This document shows, one piece after another, positions 49,606 to 58,803 of a stretch of 64,000 nucleotides of DNA. The translations under genes were made by a program, and so were the position numbers. The stretch is taken from assembly GCF_019655855.1 (NCBI RefSeq), contig NZ_BPFX01000004.1, positions 186,001 through 250,000 of the forward strand, given 5' to 3'. Numbering within the stretch: position 1 is the first letter of the stretch; each line of letters starts with the position of its first letter. This stretch comes from Pseudomonas paralcaligenes. GTDB taxonomy: Bacteria > Pseudomonadota > Gammaproteobacteria > Pseudomonadales > Pseudomonadaceae. The notes below the pieces were generated by a model that was not told the origin of the DNA, did not search any database, and was given only the letters and a program-made list of their open reading frames with translations.

Positions 49606-51534
49606 ATGTGTGGAATAACCGGCGTCCTTGCGATGCAGGGAACCAAAGATGCGCTGGGCGCCTCGCTGACCAGCATGATGCACGCCATCCGCCATCGCGG
49701 CCCGGATGGCGACGGCATCTGGCTGGATGAGAAACGCCCTGTCGGTCTGGGGCACGTGCGCCTGGCCATCATCGACCCGGAGCACGGCAAGCAGCCGATG
49801 ACGACCGAGGATGGCCGCTATGTCGTGGTATTCAACGGCGCCATCTACAACTATCTGGAGCTGCGCCGGGAGCTGACGGGCAAAGGGCATCCGATCCACA
49901 GCTATTCGGATACCGAGGTGCTTCTCTATGCCTACCGGGAGTGGGGAGAACAGTTCGTCGACCGCCTGATCGGCATGTACGCCTTCGCCATCTGGGACAA
50001 GCATGAGCAGCGGCTGTTCTGTGCGCGCGACCGGATCGGCATCAAGCCGTTCTACTACCATTTCGACGGGCAGCGCCTGCTGTTCGCCTCGGAGATCAAG
50101 GCGATCCTGGCCGATCCCGGTGTCGAGGCCGCCGCGAACTTCGAAGGACTGCAGGACTACCTGACCTTCCAGTTCTGCCTGGACCAGAAGACCCTGTTCA
50201 AGGGCATCGACAAGCTGGAGCCGGGACACTGCCTGAGCGCCCATTACGAGGGCGACGTGCTCAAGGTCGCCACCCGCCAGTACTGGGACCTGCGCTACGA
50301 GATCGACGAGGAGCACGACGAGCGCTACTTCATCGACACACTGTCCGGCCTGATCGACGACTCCATCCGCCTTCACCTGCGTTCCGACGTGCCACTGGGA
50401 GCGCACCTTTCCGGCGGGCTGGATTCCAGCTCCATCGTCTGCCTGGCATCGCGCATGCTCGGGGGCGAGCAGCTGAAGACCTTCACCGGGGCCTTCAGCG
50501 AGGGGCCCCAGTTCGATGAGACCGCCTATGCCAAGGAGGTCTCGTCCTTCGCCGGTACGGCCTACCACGAAATCTTCATTCCGGCCGGGCATGAGCTGCC
50601 CGATGTGCTGCCACGGCTGATGTATTACATGGACGAGCCGCTGGCCGGCCCCGGCGTGATTCCCCAGTACTACGTCTCCCGTCTCGCCAGCGAGCATGTG
50701 AAGGTGGTGATGGGCGGACAGGGCGGCGACGAGCTGTTCATCGGCTATGCGCGCTACATGGCCGTCTACCTGGAGAAATGCCTGTCGGGCGCCATCTACC
50801 AGACGGCGAACCAGCGGCGCTACGCGGTTTCCCTCGAATCCATCGTGCCGAACCTGCCGTTGCTGGCAACCTACCAGCCCATGCTGCAGAACCTGTGGAT
50901 GGATGGACTGTTCAATTCGCACGACCAGCGCTACTTCCGCCTGACGGATCGCAGCGAGGGCATGAGCCAGCTGTTCAACCCCGAGGCATTGCGCGGTGCC
51001 GGCAACTATTCGCCGTTCGAGTCCTTCCAGCGCATCTTCAACCGTGACGAGCTGCATTCCCTGGTCAACCAGATGACCTACTTCGACCTGAAAGGCTCGC
51101 TGCCGGCGTTGCTGCACGTCGAGGATCGCACCAGCATGGCGGCCTCCATCGAATCGCGCGTGCCGCTGCTGGATCACCGCATCGTCGAGTTCATGGCCAG
51201 CATCCCGCCCAACATCAAGTTCGCCGGCGGCCGCATGAAGCACCTGTTCAAGGAGTCGGTACGCAGCGCGGTCCCCCAGACGATCTTCGAGCGCAAGGAC
51301 AAGATGGGCTTCCCCACCCCGCTGACGCAGTGGACCAAGGGTGTCGCCCGCGAGTTCGTGATGGACACGCTGCTCTCCGGGCGGGCCCGGCAGCGTGGCC
51401 TGTACAACCCGGAAGCGGTCGAGAAGGCGCTGGCGGACGAGCGAGAGTTCGGCCGTATCGTCTGGGGCCTGCTGTGCCTGGAACTCTGGCACCGCATCTT
51501 CATCGACAAGGACATGCAGCCCGGTGGCATCTGA
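49606..51534 (+). CDS. AsnB-type glutamine amidotransferase
   Basis: A 642-residue asparagine-synthase-like enzyme. Cys2 is the class II glutaminase nucleophile (MCGITGVL), with HRGPDGDG, FNGAIYNY and SDTEV blocks. The synthetase domain has the PPi loop SGGLDSS (269-275). In polysaccharide clusters such enzymes (WbpS type) amidate uronic acids instead of making asparagine, so it may convert some carboxylates of the chain sugar to carboxamides (inference). A gap of 91 bases with AAGGGAGC before the ATG separates it from the epimerase-like gene. Confidence 0.85.
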   Translation: MCGITGVLAMQGTKDALGASLTSMMHAIRHRGPDGDGIWLDEKRPVGLGHVRLAIIDPEHGKQPMTTEDGRYVVVFNGAIYNYLELRRELTGKGHPIHSYSDTEVLLYAYREWGEQFVDRLIGMYAFAIWDKHEQRLFCARDRIGIKPFYYHFDGQRLLFASEIKAILADPGVEAAANFEGLQDYLTFQFCLDQKTLFKGIDKLEPGHCLSAHYEGDVLKVATRQYWDLRYEIDEEHDERYFIDTLSGLIDDSIRLHLRSDVPLGAHLSGGLDSSSIVCLASRMLGGEQLKTFTGAFSEGPQFDETAYAKEVSSFAGTAYHEIFIPAGHELPDVLPRLMYYMDEPLAGPGVIPQYYVSRLASEHVKVVMGGQGGDELFIGYARYMAVYLEKCLSGAIYQTANQRRYAVSLESIVPNLPLLATYQPMLQNLWMDGLFNSHDQRYFRLTDRSEGMSQLFNPEALRGAGNYSPFESFQRIFNRDELHSLVNQMTYFDLKGSLPALLHVEDRTSMAASIESRVPLLDHRIVEFMASIPPNIKFAGGRMKHLFKESVRSAVPQTIFERKDKMGFPTPLTQWTKGVAREFVMDTLLSGRARQRGLYNPEAVEKALADEREFGRIVWGLLCLELWHRIFIDKDMQPGGI

Positions 51535-52762
51535 TTTCCGGCCGTCCTCGCGGCGAATACTGATGCTGTGCACCGACCGCCGGATCGACCGCCGGATATC
51601 GCTCCAGGCGGACAGCCTGGAGGAAGACGGCTGGCAGGTAACGATCCTGGCCATGCCGCTCGACCAGCCCGCCCCGGAAACGGACCCGCGAGTGGTCCGC
51701 CTCGGCGCGGCCGGCATGCAGGCGCGCCGGGAAGGCCGGGTCCTGGCGATCTACCGTGTGGTACGCCGCCATCTGTCGATGAACGGCCGGCTCATGCGCC
51801 TGCTGAAGTCGTTCGCCTGGCGCTTCCTGGTCGATCAGGAACGCTTCTATCTCAACCTGTTTCTCGCCGACGGACGCCGTCATCCGGCGAAGATCGTGGT
51901 GGCCCACGACCTGCCCATGCTGGCGGTCGGCAGGGTCCTGGCCGATGAATTCGGTGCGCGCCTGGTCTACGACAGCCACGAGCTCTACAGCGAGCAGGAG
52001 TTTTCTCCGGGCCAGCGGGCGGCCTGGGCGAAGATAGAGCGCCGGCACATCCACGCCTGCGACCGGGTGATCACCGTCAACCCTTCGATCGCGAAGGAAC
52101 TGCAGACCCGGTACGGACTGGCCGAGGTCGAGGTGATTCTCAATGCCGAGCGCGTAGGACAGTTGCCGCCACGCTCGACGTACCTGCACAAGCACTTCGG
52201 CATTCCCGCCGCGCATCGGATCCTGCTCTTTCAGGGAGGCCTTTCCGCCACACGAAACCTGGTCGAACTGGTCGAGGCGATGGCACGGCTGAGCGACAGG
52301 AGCATCCACCTGGTCCTGCTGGGCGATGGTCAGCTGTGGCACAGCCTGCAGCGACTGGTCGCACAGCGGGGATTGCAGGAACAGGTCCACCTGCACCCGG
52401 CGGTAGCCCAGGCCGAGCTGCTGGCCGTCACCGCCGCCGCGGACGCCGGTGTGATCCCCTATCAGGGCATCTGCCTGAACAACTACTACTGCACGCCGAA
52501 CAAGCTGTTCGAATTCGTGGCCGCCGGGCTGCCGATTCTCGCCAGCGATCTGCCAGAGCTGCGCCGTCTGGTGGAGGATCGGCAGATCGGCCGCGTGGCC
52601 GACCTGGGCACCCCCGCCACCATCGCGACGGCCATCGCGGACTTCTTCGCCGATGAGCAACGCCTGCAGCGCTGGCGGGACAACCTGCTCGAGGTACGCC
52701 GGGAATTGAGCTGGGAACGCGAAGGCGAGCGGCTCAAGCGGATCTATGGGGCGTTCCGATGA
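51524..52762 (+). CDS. Glycosyltransferase family 4 (second)
   Basis: A 412-residue GT-B enzyme from a GTG at 51524, overlapping the amidotransferase by 11 bases. An ATG at 51563 is an alternative but would cut the first strand (RRILMLCTDRRIDRRI). Shared motifs with the GT at 43951 are YDSHELYSEQEF, ILLFQGGLSATRNLVELVEAM and YYCTPNKLFEFVAAGLPIL, so the two are paralogues. It probably adds a second linkage of the repeat unit (inference). Confidence 0.82.
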   Translation: MASDFRPSSRRILMLCTDRRIDRRISLQADSLEEDGWQVTILAMPLDQPAPETDPRVVRLGAAGMQARREGRVLAIYRVVRRHLSMNGRLMRLLKSFAWRFLVDQERFYLNLFLADGRRHPAKIVVAHDLPMLAVGRVLADEFGARLVYDSHELYSEQEFSPGQRAAWAKIERRHIHACDRVITVNPSIAKELQTRYGLAEVEVILNAERVGQLPPRSTYLHKHFGIPAAHRILLFQGGLSATRNLVELVEAMARLSDRSIHLVLLGDGQLWHSLQRLVAQRGLQEQVHLHPAVAQAELLAVTAAADAGVIPYQGICLNNYYCTPNKLFEFVAAGLPILASDLPELRRLVEDRQIGRVADLGTPATIATAIADFFADEQRLQRWRDNLLEVRRELSWEREGERLKRIYGAFR

Positions 52763-54018
52763 AAGTCGCGGTCATCTACCAGTACTATCAGGGCCACGCC
52801 TCGCCCGGCCATTCGCTGATCTACGAACTGACCCAGCACCTCGCCGGCAACGGACACGAGGTCACTGTGGTGTCCGGGGAGACCGGCTACATGCGGCCCG
52901 CGCAGTCCGGCCGCCCCTGGTACAAGCGCCTGCTGCGGCGCGAGCGCGACGGTGCGGTCCAGGTCATCCGTACCTACACCTACTCGCAGCTGCACCGCAG
53001 CTACCTGGGCAGGCTGCTCGGCTTCATCTCGTTCTCGCTGACGGCCCCAGTCGGCCTGCTCGTCGCTCCGAGGCCGGACGTGGTGCTGGCCTCCTCTCCG
53101 CCCATCTTCCCGATGTTTCCCATCTGGCTGGTGTGCAAGCTGCTCCGCATCCCCATGGTCTTCGAGGTCCGCGACCTGTGGCCGGAGTCCGCCGTGCAGA
53201 TGGGCATCCTGCACAACCGGCAGTTGATCGCCATCATGTCCTGGATGGAGCGGGTGCTCTACAACAACGCGGCCCATATCGTCGCCTTGACGCATGGCAT
53301 CCGCGACGACATTCACCGACGCGGCTGGCCCGCCGAGAAGCTGGAGGTCATCACCTGCGGCATCGATACCGGAATGCTCTTCCCGGACGCAGCGGCCGGC
53401 GCGGAAGTGCGTCGTGCGCATGGCTGGCAGGGACGCGAACTGGTGCTCTACCTGGGCGCCATGGGAGAAGCCAACAACCTTGAAGTGGTACTGGAGGCCG
53501 CGCGCCGCTGCCAGCGGGAGAACGTGCTGTTCCTGCTGATAGGCGACGGCATGAAGCGCCCTCATCTGGAGGCGCGCCTCGACGCGCTGGGACTGGGCAA
53601 CGTGCGCATTCTGCCGCCGATTCCCAAGGAGGATGTTCGGGGCTACATCAATGCGGCGGACATCTGCCTGGTCACGCTGATGGATATCCCCCTGTTCAAG
53701 GGCGCCATTCCCACCAAGCTGCTGGATTACATGGCCTGCGGTCGTCCCGTGCTCTGCGGGGTTGCCGGCGAGGCTGGCGAGATTCTGGAAAGATCGGGCG
53801 CGGGATGGATCTTTCCGGCCAACGATGCCGAGCGCCTCGCTCGCATGGTCGAGGAAATGCTTGCCGACGGCCCGGCGCGTTCGCGCATGGGCGAAGGCGG
53901 CGTGGCCCATGTACGCAGCCATTTCGACGCCATCGGCAACCGCATGGCGATGGAGCGCCTGCTGGCACGGGTAGCGGCGGGCGACACGCCCGGCACGGCA
54001 GGACCCGCAGCGTCATGA
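52759..54018 (+). CDS. Glycosyltransferase family 4 (third, WbuB/WbpH-like)
   Basis: A 419-residue GT-B enzyme of a different branch from the other two. Its start is VAVIYQYYQGHASPGHSLIYELTQHL, it has VFEVRDLWPESAVQMGIL, and its donor block is AIPTKLLDYMACGRPVLCG. This pattern occurs in WbuB-like transferases for N-acetylated amino sugars. It is the last gene of the operon; an ATGA overlap links it to the previous GT. Its stop codon is inside the stem of the terminator. Confidence 0.85.
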   Translation: MKVAVIYQYYQGHASPGHSLIYELTQHLAGNGHEVTVVSGETGYMRPAQSGRPWYKRLLRRERDGAVQVIRTYTYSQLHRSYLGRLLGFISFSLTAPVGLLVAPRPDVVLASSPPIFPMFPIWLVCKLLRIPMVFEVRDLWPESAVQMGILHNRQLIAIMSWMERVLYNNAAHIVALTHGIRDDIHRRGWPAEKLEVITCGIDTGMLFPDAAAGAEVRRAHGWQGRELVLYLGAMGEANNLEVVLEAARRCQRENVLFLLIGDGMKRPHLEARLDALGLGNVRILPPIPKEDVRGYINAADICLVTLMDIPLFKGAIPTKLLDYMACGRPVLCGVAGEAGEILERSGAGWIFPANDAERLARMVEEMLADGPARSRMGEGGVAHVRSHFDAIGNRMAMERLLARVAAGDTPGTAGPAAS

Positions 54019-54048
54019 AAAAGCCCGCCGAATGGCGGGCTTTTTCAT
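54015..54048. terminator. Bidirectional terminator between the polysaccharide operon and sutA
   Basis: A 15-bp perfect stem (ATGAAAAAGCCCGCC and its complement) with loop GAAT, with A and T runs at its ends. It lies over the last stop codon of the operon and just before the convergent sutA stop codon. Confidence 0.92.
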
Positions 54049-54061
54049 GCGACGGCCGTCC

Positions 54062-54391
54062 TCAGATGGGGCGGCTGCCGTATTTGCTGTCCGGCTTCTT
54101 GGGCGGGTCGGCCACCACGTTGGGCTCGATCTCCTGGACCTTGCCGCCACGGGAGAGGAACTCCTCCATGGCCATGGCCAGGGCGTCGCGTTCCTTCTGC
54201 TTGGCTTCTACGCTGGGCAGCTCCTCGACCTCGTCGGCCGCCTTGGCCTTCTTGCCCGATTTGCCACCGGACTCGCCGGCTTCGCCGCTGTCGGCCTCGG
54301 CGTCATCGCCGGTATCGGCCGCCTCCAGCTCATCGCCTTCTTCCTCGTCGGCGCCTTCCAGCTCGTCCTGTTCCAGTTCTTCGTCGCTCAT
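54062..54391 (-). CDS. sutA: RNA polymerase-binding transcription factor SutA
   Basis: A 109-residue protein. The N-terminal half is a disordered acidic tail (1-45, Glu/Asp-rich), the middle a helix (LPSVEAKQKERDALAMAMEEFL), and the tail VQEIEPNVVADPPKKPDSKYGS matches P. aeruginosa SutA as I recall it. SutA binds RNA polymerase and raises rRNA and maintenance gene expression during slow growth. It marks the right-hand core boundary of the polysaccharide cluster. Confidence 0.88.
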   Translation of the reverse strand: MSDEELEQDELEGADEEEGDELEAADTGDDAEADSGEAGESGGKSGKKAKAADEVEELPSVEAKQKERDALAMAMEEFLSRGGKVQEIEPNVVADPPKKPDSKYGSRPI

Positions 54392-54489
54392 GTTCTACCT
54401 CATGACTTGCGCAGAGCAGGTTACTTATAGACCAGCCGCATTCATTGCAAAAATGCCGCTGGAAAAAAACGTCATCGGCGGCCGCGGCA

Positions 54490-54915
54490 TCAGCGCAGCT
54501 CGCCCTGCAGGGTCGCCAGTACCCGGCGGGCACCGCCATGATCGCGATGCTCGCCGAGATAGATGCCCTGCCAGGTGCCGAGGTTCAACCGACCTTCGCC
54601 GATCGGCAGGCTCAGCTGGCAACCCAGCAGGCTGGACTTGAAGTGCGCCGGCAGGTCGTCCGGCCCTTCGTAGTCGTGATCGTAGCCGCCCTCGCCCTGG
54701 GGGACGAGACGGTTGAAGAAACGCTCGAAGTCACGTCGCACCGCGCCATCGGCGTTCTCGTTGATGGTCAGCGAGGCGGACGTGTGCTGCAGCCAGAGGT
54801 GCAGCAGGCCGACCCGGTAGCCCGCCAGCTCGGGCAGCGCCGCCACCAGCTCATCGGTCACCAGGTGGAAGCCGCGCGCCCGGGCGCGCAACTGGATCGT
54901 GCGTTGCAGCCACAT
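54490..54915 (-). CDS. YjbQ family protein (secondary thiamine-phosphate synthase type)
   Basis: A 141-residue UPF0047/YjbQ protein with the conserved [24 protein letters not shown] and the C-terminal [20 protein letters not shown]. coli YjbQ can substitute weakly for ThiE; the physiological role is unclear. It lies 98 bases upstream of sutA. Confidence 0.88.
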   Translation of the reverse strand: MWLQRTIQLRARARGFHLVTDELVAALPELAGYRVGLLHLWLQHTSASLTINENADGAVRRDFERFFNRLVPQGEGGYDHDYEGPDDLPAHFKSSLLGCQLSLPIGEGRLNLGTWQGIYLGEHRDHGGARRVLATLQGELR

Positions 54916-55033
54916 AGGCCGCTCCCTGCAGTCATCACTGGCGGCGCATTCTAGTGACTGTGCGCGGCGTTTTCACCTGGCCCGAGCGGGAAATTTGCAA
55001 TCTGCCGCAGCGCTCGCAGAGGACATGAAGAAA

Positions 55034-55050
55034 GGGCGCCGAAGCGCCCC
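55034..55050 (-). terminator. Terminator after the second amtB
   Basis: Stem GGGCGC/GCGCCC with loop CGAA, followed leftward by a pyrimidine-rich tail (TTTCTTC on the minus strand), about 10 bases after the stop codon. Confidence 0.75.
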
Positions 55051-55060
55051 TTGCGGATGT

Positions 55061-56311
55061 TCACTTGCGGGTGAACTCCGGGTAGGCCTCCATGCCGCAC
55101 TCGGCGATGTCGACGCCTTCGTACTCGTCTTCCTCGCTGACCCGCAGCCCCATGGCCAGCTTGATCAGGCCCCATACCACCAGGCTGGTCACGAACACCC
55201 ACGCGAAGATGCAGGCCGCGCCGAGCATCTGCACGCTGAGACTGGCGCCGCCATTGGTCAGGGGCACCGCCATCAGGCCCCAGACGCCGCTGGTGCCATG
55301 CACCGAGATGGCACCGACCGGGTCGTCGATGCGCAGGCGCTCCAGCATCAGGATGCTGAACACCACCAGCACACCGCCCACCGCGCCGATCAGGGTCGCC
55401 TGCACCGCCGTAGGGGTGGACGGCTCGGCGGTGATGGACACCAACCCGGCCAGGGCGCCGTTGAGGATCATGGTCAGGTCCGCCTTGCCGAACAGCACAC
55501 GGGCCACCACCAACGCCGCCAGCAGGCCGCCGGCGGCGGCCATGTTGGTGTTCACGAACACGCTGGCGACGGCATTGGCGTCCTCAATGCTACTGACCTT
55601 GAGCTGGGAGCCGCCGTTGAAGCCGAACCAGCCGAACCAGAGGATCAGGGTACCGAGCGTCGCCAGCGGCAGGTTGGCGCCGGGGATCGCGTTGATCTGC
55701 CCCTGGCTGCCGTACTTGCCCTTGCGCGCACCGAGCAGGATGACCCCGGCCAGGGCCGCGGAGGCGCCGGCCAGGTGGACGATGCCGGAGCCGGCGAAGT
55801 CCTTGAAGCCGAGCTGCTTGAGGAAGCCGCCGCCCCAGGTCCAGTAGCCCTCGATCGGGTAGATCAAACCGCACATGACCACGGCAAAGGCGAGGAAGGC
55901 CCACAGCTTCATGCGCTCGGCCACCGCGCCGGAGACGATGGACATGCAGGTGGCGGTGAACACCACTTGGAAGAAGAAGTCGGCCCGTTTCGAGTATCCC
56001 GGCGCATCCTCGCCACCGGCGGCCACTAGGTCCACCGCGTGCTCGGCACCGATCAGGAAGCCGAAGTGCGGCAGCACGCCACCGGCGGCCCCGCCATACA
56101 TCACGTAGTAGCCGATCAGCAGGTACATCACGGCGGCCAGGGCATAGAGCACGATGTTCTTGGTGAGAATCTCCGCGGTGTTCTTGGCCCGTACCAGGCC
56201 GGATTCGAGCATGGCGAAGCCAGCCGCCATCCACATCACCAGGGCACCACAGATCAGGAGATAGAAGGTATCCAGCGCATACTGCAGGGGAATCAGAGCC
56301 GTGCTTTCCAT
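55061..56311 (-). CDS. Ammonium transporter (second AmtB, no signal peptide)
   Basis: A 416-residue Amt/Mep/Rh channel with about eleven helices. It lacks a signal peptide and opens MESTALIPLQYALDTFYLL, then FAMLESGLVRAKN, which marks a branch distinct from the other amtB. The pore histidines are in GSGIVHLAGA and VHGTSGVWG. The C-terminus LRVSEEDEYEGVDIAECGMEAY is the GlnK-contact tail. The start at 56311 follows ACGGAGTACTCG. A strong terminator separates it from the upstream amtB, so it needs its own promoter or readthrough. Confidence 0.9.
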   Translation of the reverse strand: MESTALIPLQYALDTFYLLICGALVMWMAAGFAMLESGLVRAKNTAEILTKNIVLYALAAVMYLLIGYYVMYGGAAGGVLPHFGFLIGAEHAVDLVAAGGEDAPGYSKRADFFFQVVFTATCMSIVSGAVAERMKLWAFLAFAVVMCGLIYPIEGYWTWGGGFLKQLGFKDFAGSGIVHLAGASAALAGVILLGARKGKYGSQGQINAIPGANLPLATLGTLILWFGWFGFNGGSQLKVSSIEDANAVASVFVNTNMAAAGGLLAALVVARVLFGKADLTMILNGALAGLVSITAEPSTPTAVQATLIGAVGGVLVVFSILMLERLRIDDPVGAISVHGTSGVWGLMAVPLTNGGASLSVQMLGAACIFAWVFVTSLVVWGLIKLAMGLRVSEEDEYEGVDIAECGMEAYPEFTRK

Positions 56312-56368
56312 CGAGTACTCCGTTGTACCGGTTGCACAAGGTGCGCCGCCGTTGGCGCGGAAAGAAAA

Positions 56369-56388
56369 ACGCCCGGCGAACCGGGCGT
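56369..56388 (-). terminator. Rho-independent terminator between the two amtB genes
   Basis: Stem ACGCCCGG/CCGGGCGT with loop CGAA, followed on the minus strand by a T-rich tail (TTTTTCTTTCC). It lies 18 bases after the first amtB stop codon. Confidence 0.85.
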
Positions 56389-56406
56389 CTGGTGCAGCAG
56401 TGAGGC

Positions 56407-57723
56407 TTACAGGTTGTAGCCGCGCTCGTTGTGCTCGGAGAGGTCGAGACCGACGGTCTCGGACTCCTCGCTGACGCGCAGGCCCATCACCAGGTCGATG
56501 ACCTTGAGGATGATGTAGGTCAGGACGGTGGTGTAGACGATGGTGAACAGCACGCTCTCGGTCTGGATCCACAGCTGGCTGGCGATGCTCTCGAACTCGC
56601 CGAAGCCACCCAGGGCCGGGGAGCCGAAGGCGCCCACCAGGATGGCGCCGACGATGCCGCCGATGCAGTGCACGCCGAACACGTCGAGGGAGTCGTCGTA
56701 GCCCAGCTTGCGCTTCAGGCTGGTGGCGCAGAAGAAGCAGATCACGCCAGCGGCCAGGCCGATCACCAGGGCGCCCACCGGGCCCACGGCGCCAGCGGCC
56801 GGGGTGATGGCGACCAGGCCCGCGACCACACCGGAGGCGATGCCCAGGGCGCTCGGCTTACCGTGGGTGATCCACTCGGCGAACATCCAGGACAGGGCGG
56901 CGGCGGCGGTGGCGATCTGGGTGACCAGCATGGCCATGCCCGCGGTGTCGTCGGCGGCGGCGGCGGAGCCGGCGTTGAAACCGAACCAGCCGACCCACAG
57001 CATGGCGGCGCCGATCAGGGTGTAGCCCAGGTTGTGCGGGGCCATCGGGGTGGTCGGGTAGCCCTTGCGCTTGCCCAGCACCAGGCAGGCCACCAGGCCG
57101 GCGATACCGGCGTTGATGTGCACCACGGTGCCACCGGCGAAGTCGATCACGCCTTCATCCCACAGGAACGCGCCGTCGCCGGACCAGACCATGTGGCACA
57201 TGGGGGCGTAGACGATGGTGAACCAGACGGTCATGAAGATCAGCATCGCGGAGAACTTCATGCGCTCGGCGAAGGCACCCACGATCAGCGCCGGGGTGAT
57301 GATCGCGAAGGTCATCTGGAAGGTGATGAACACGCTTTCCGGGAAGGCACCAACCAGGCTGTCCTTGGTCAGGTTGCTCAGGAAGGCGTTGTTCAGGGTG
57401 CCGACGAAGGAGTTCAGGTTGGTGACGCCCTGCTCCATGCCGGTGGTGTCGAAGGCCAGGCTGTAGCCGTAGACGAACCAGAGGATGCTCATCAGGCCGG
57501 TGATGGCGAAACACTGCATCATCACCGAGAGAATGTTCTTGGAACGCACCATGCCGCCGTAGAACAGCGCCAGGCCGGGGATGGTCATGAACAGCACCAG
57601 CGCGGTGGCGGTCAGCATCCACGCGGTGTCGCCGGAGTTGAGGACGGCCTCGTCAGCCATGGCCAGGCCAGGGGTTACGAGGGACAAAAGGGCTCCTAGC
57701 CCTGCGATCTTACGCAGAGTCAT
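56407..57723 (-). CDS. amtB: Ammonium transporter AmtB
   Basis: A 438-residue ammonium channel with a signal peptide (MTLRKIAGLGALLSLVTPGLAMA). The typical AmtB core follows: ALFYGGMVRSKNILSVMMQ, pore histidines in GGTVVHINAG and VHCIGG, and cytoplasmic tail LRVSEESETVGLDLSEHNERGYNL that docks GlnK. It follows glnK by 37 bases, the classic glnK-amtB nitrogen operon. The start at 57723 has AGGAGAAAAACAC before it. Confidence 0.95.
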   Translation of the reverse strand: MTLRKIAGLGALLSLVTPGLAMADEAVLNSGDTAWMLTATALVLFMTIPGLALFYGGMVRSKNILSVMMQCFAITGLMSILWFVYGYSLAFDTTGMEQGVTNLNSFVGTLNNAFLSNLTKDSLVGAFPESVFITFQMTFAIITPALIVGAFAERMKFSAMLIFMTVWFTIVYAPMCHMVWSGDGAFLWDEGVIDFAGGTVVHINAGIAGLVACLVLGKRKGYPTTPMAPHNLGYTLIGAAMLWVGWFGFNAGSAAAADDTAGMAMLVTQIATAAAALSWMFAEWITHGKPSALGIASGVVAGLVAITPAAGAVGPVGALVIGLAAGVICFFCATSLKRKLGYDDSLDVFGVHCIGGIVGAILVGAFGSPALGGFGEFESIASQLWIQTESVLFTIVYTTVLTYIILKVIDLVMGLRVSEESETVGLDLSEHNERGYNL

Positions 57724-57760
57724 GTGTTTTTCTCCTGGGGCGTGTTGGGGGTTCTGAGGC

Positions 57761-58249
<489 letters not shown>

Positions 58250-58296
58250 TCATCCTGTCCACCGGTACTGCATCGGTGCACGCGTCACGGGGTGTA

Positions 58297-58313
58297 AAGC
58301 AGAAAGCTTGCCA
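58297..58313 (-). promoter_or_regulatory. Sigma54 (RpoN) promoter of glnK-amtB
   Basis: On the minus strand TGGCAAGCTTTCTGCTT matches the -24/-12 consensus with the required ten bases between GG and GC. Transcription would start near 58287, leaving a leader of about 190 bases before glnK. Nitrogen control of glnK by RpoN is well established. Confidence 0.75.
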
Positions 58314-58390
58314 GCTATGCCAAAAGGCCACTTTTTCAGGAAGTTAGGCGGCTCCAGCGGGGAATCCGGGAAAACCGGGCGGGCGCACCG

Positions 58391-58407
58391 TGCGCCACAT
58401 TGGTGCA
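58391..58407. promoter_or_regulatory. NtrC binding site upstream of the glnK promoter
   Basis: TGCGCC-N5-GGTGCA, one base from the NtrC consensus TGCACC-N5-GGTGCA, centred about 94 bases upstream of the sigma54 element. The distance is typical for an enhancer site. Confidence 0.7.
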
Positions 58408-58508
58408 TTGCCAACCACCAAGGTGATCAAAAATCGTGCACTACCCCCTGGCGAAGGGGCTCGGGGAGGGCGTGCTACACTGGCCGCCGTTTACCAACGG
58501 AATCCACC

Positions 58509-58769
58509 ATGCTGCCGCCCAAAGCCATCCTCGATGCCCTTGCCAGCCATGCCTCGCGCCTGTTCAGCGGCGATACCCCGCTGCCGCGCGGCGAGATCGA
58601 GGCCCAGCTCAAGGCCCTGCTGCAGAGCGCGTTCGGCAAGCTGGACCTGGTCAGCCGCGAGGAATTCGACAGCCAGATGGCCGTGCTCGCCCGCACCCGC
58701 GCCCGCCTGGAGGCACTGGAAGCCCGACTGGCGGAACTGGAAGCCCAACAGACACCCCCCGCCGAATAA
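58509..58769 (+). CDS. ubiK: Ubiquinone biosynthesis accessory factor UbiK (YqiC)
   Basis: An 86-residue BMFP-domain protein with an amphipathic N-terminal helix (PPKAILDALASHASRLF) and a C-terminal trimeric coiled coil (LARTRARLEALEARLAELEAQ). UbiK helps ubiquinone synthesis by binding UbiJ and lipid. The 409-base gap between it and glnK holds the nitrogen-control sites. Confidence 0.9.
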   Translation: MLPPKAILDALASHASRLFSGDTPLPRGEIEAQLKALLQSAFGKLDLVSREEFDSQMAVLARTRARLEALEARLAELEAQQTPPAE

Positions 58770-58803
58770 GCCCATCGGCGGGCATGCGATCAAGGAGTGA
58801 TCC

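Noticed and set aside
54424..54450. TTGCAA ... TATAAG as a promoter for sutA
   Set aside because: The spacer is only 15 bases and the -35 match is weak; not listed as a feature.
56334..56348. GG-N10-GC match (GGCGCACCTTGTGC on the minus strand) before the second amtB
   Set aside because: The predicted start of transcription would fall inside the ribosome binding site, and the flanking bases fit the sigma54 consensus poorly.
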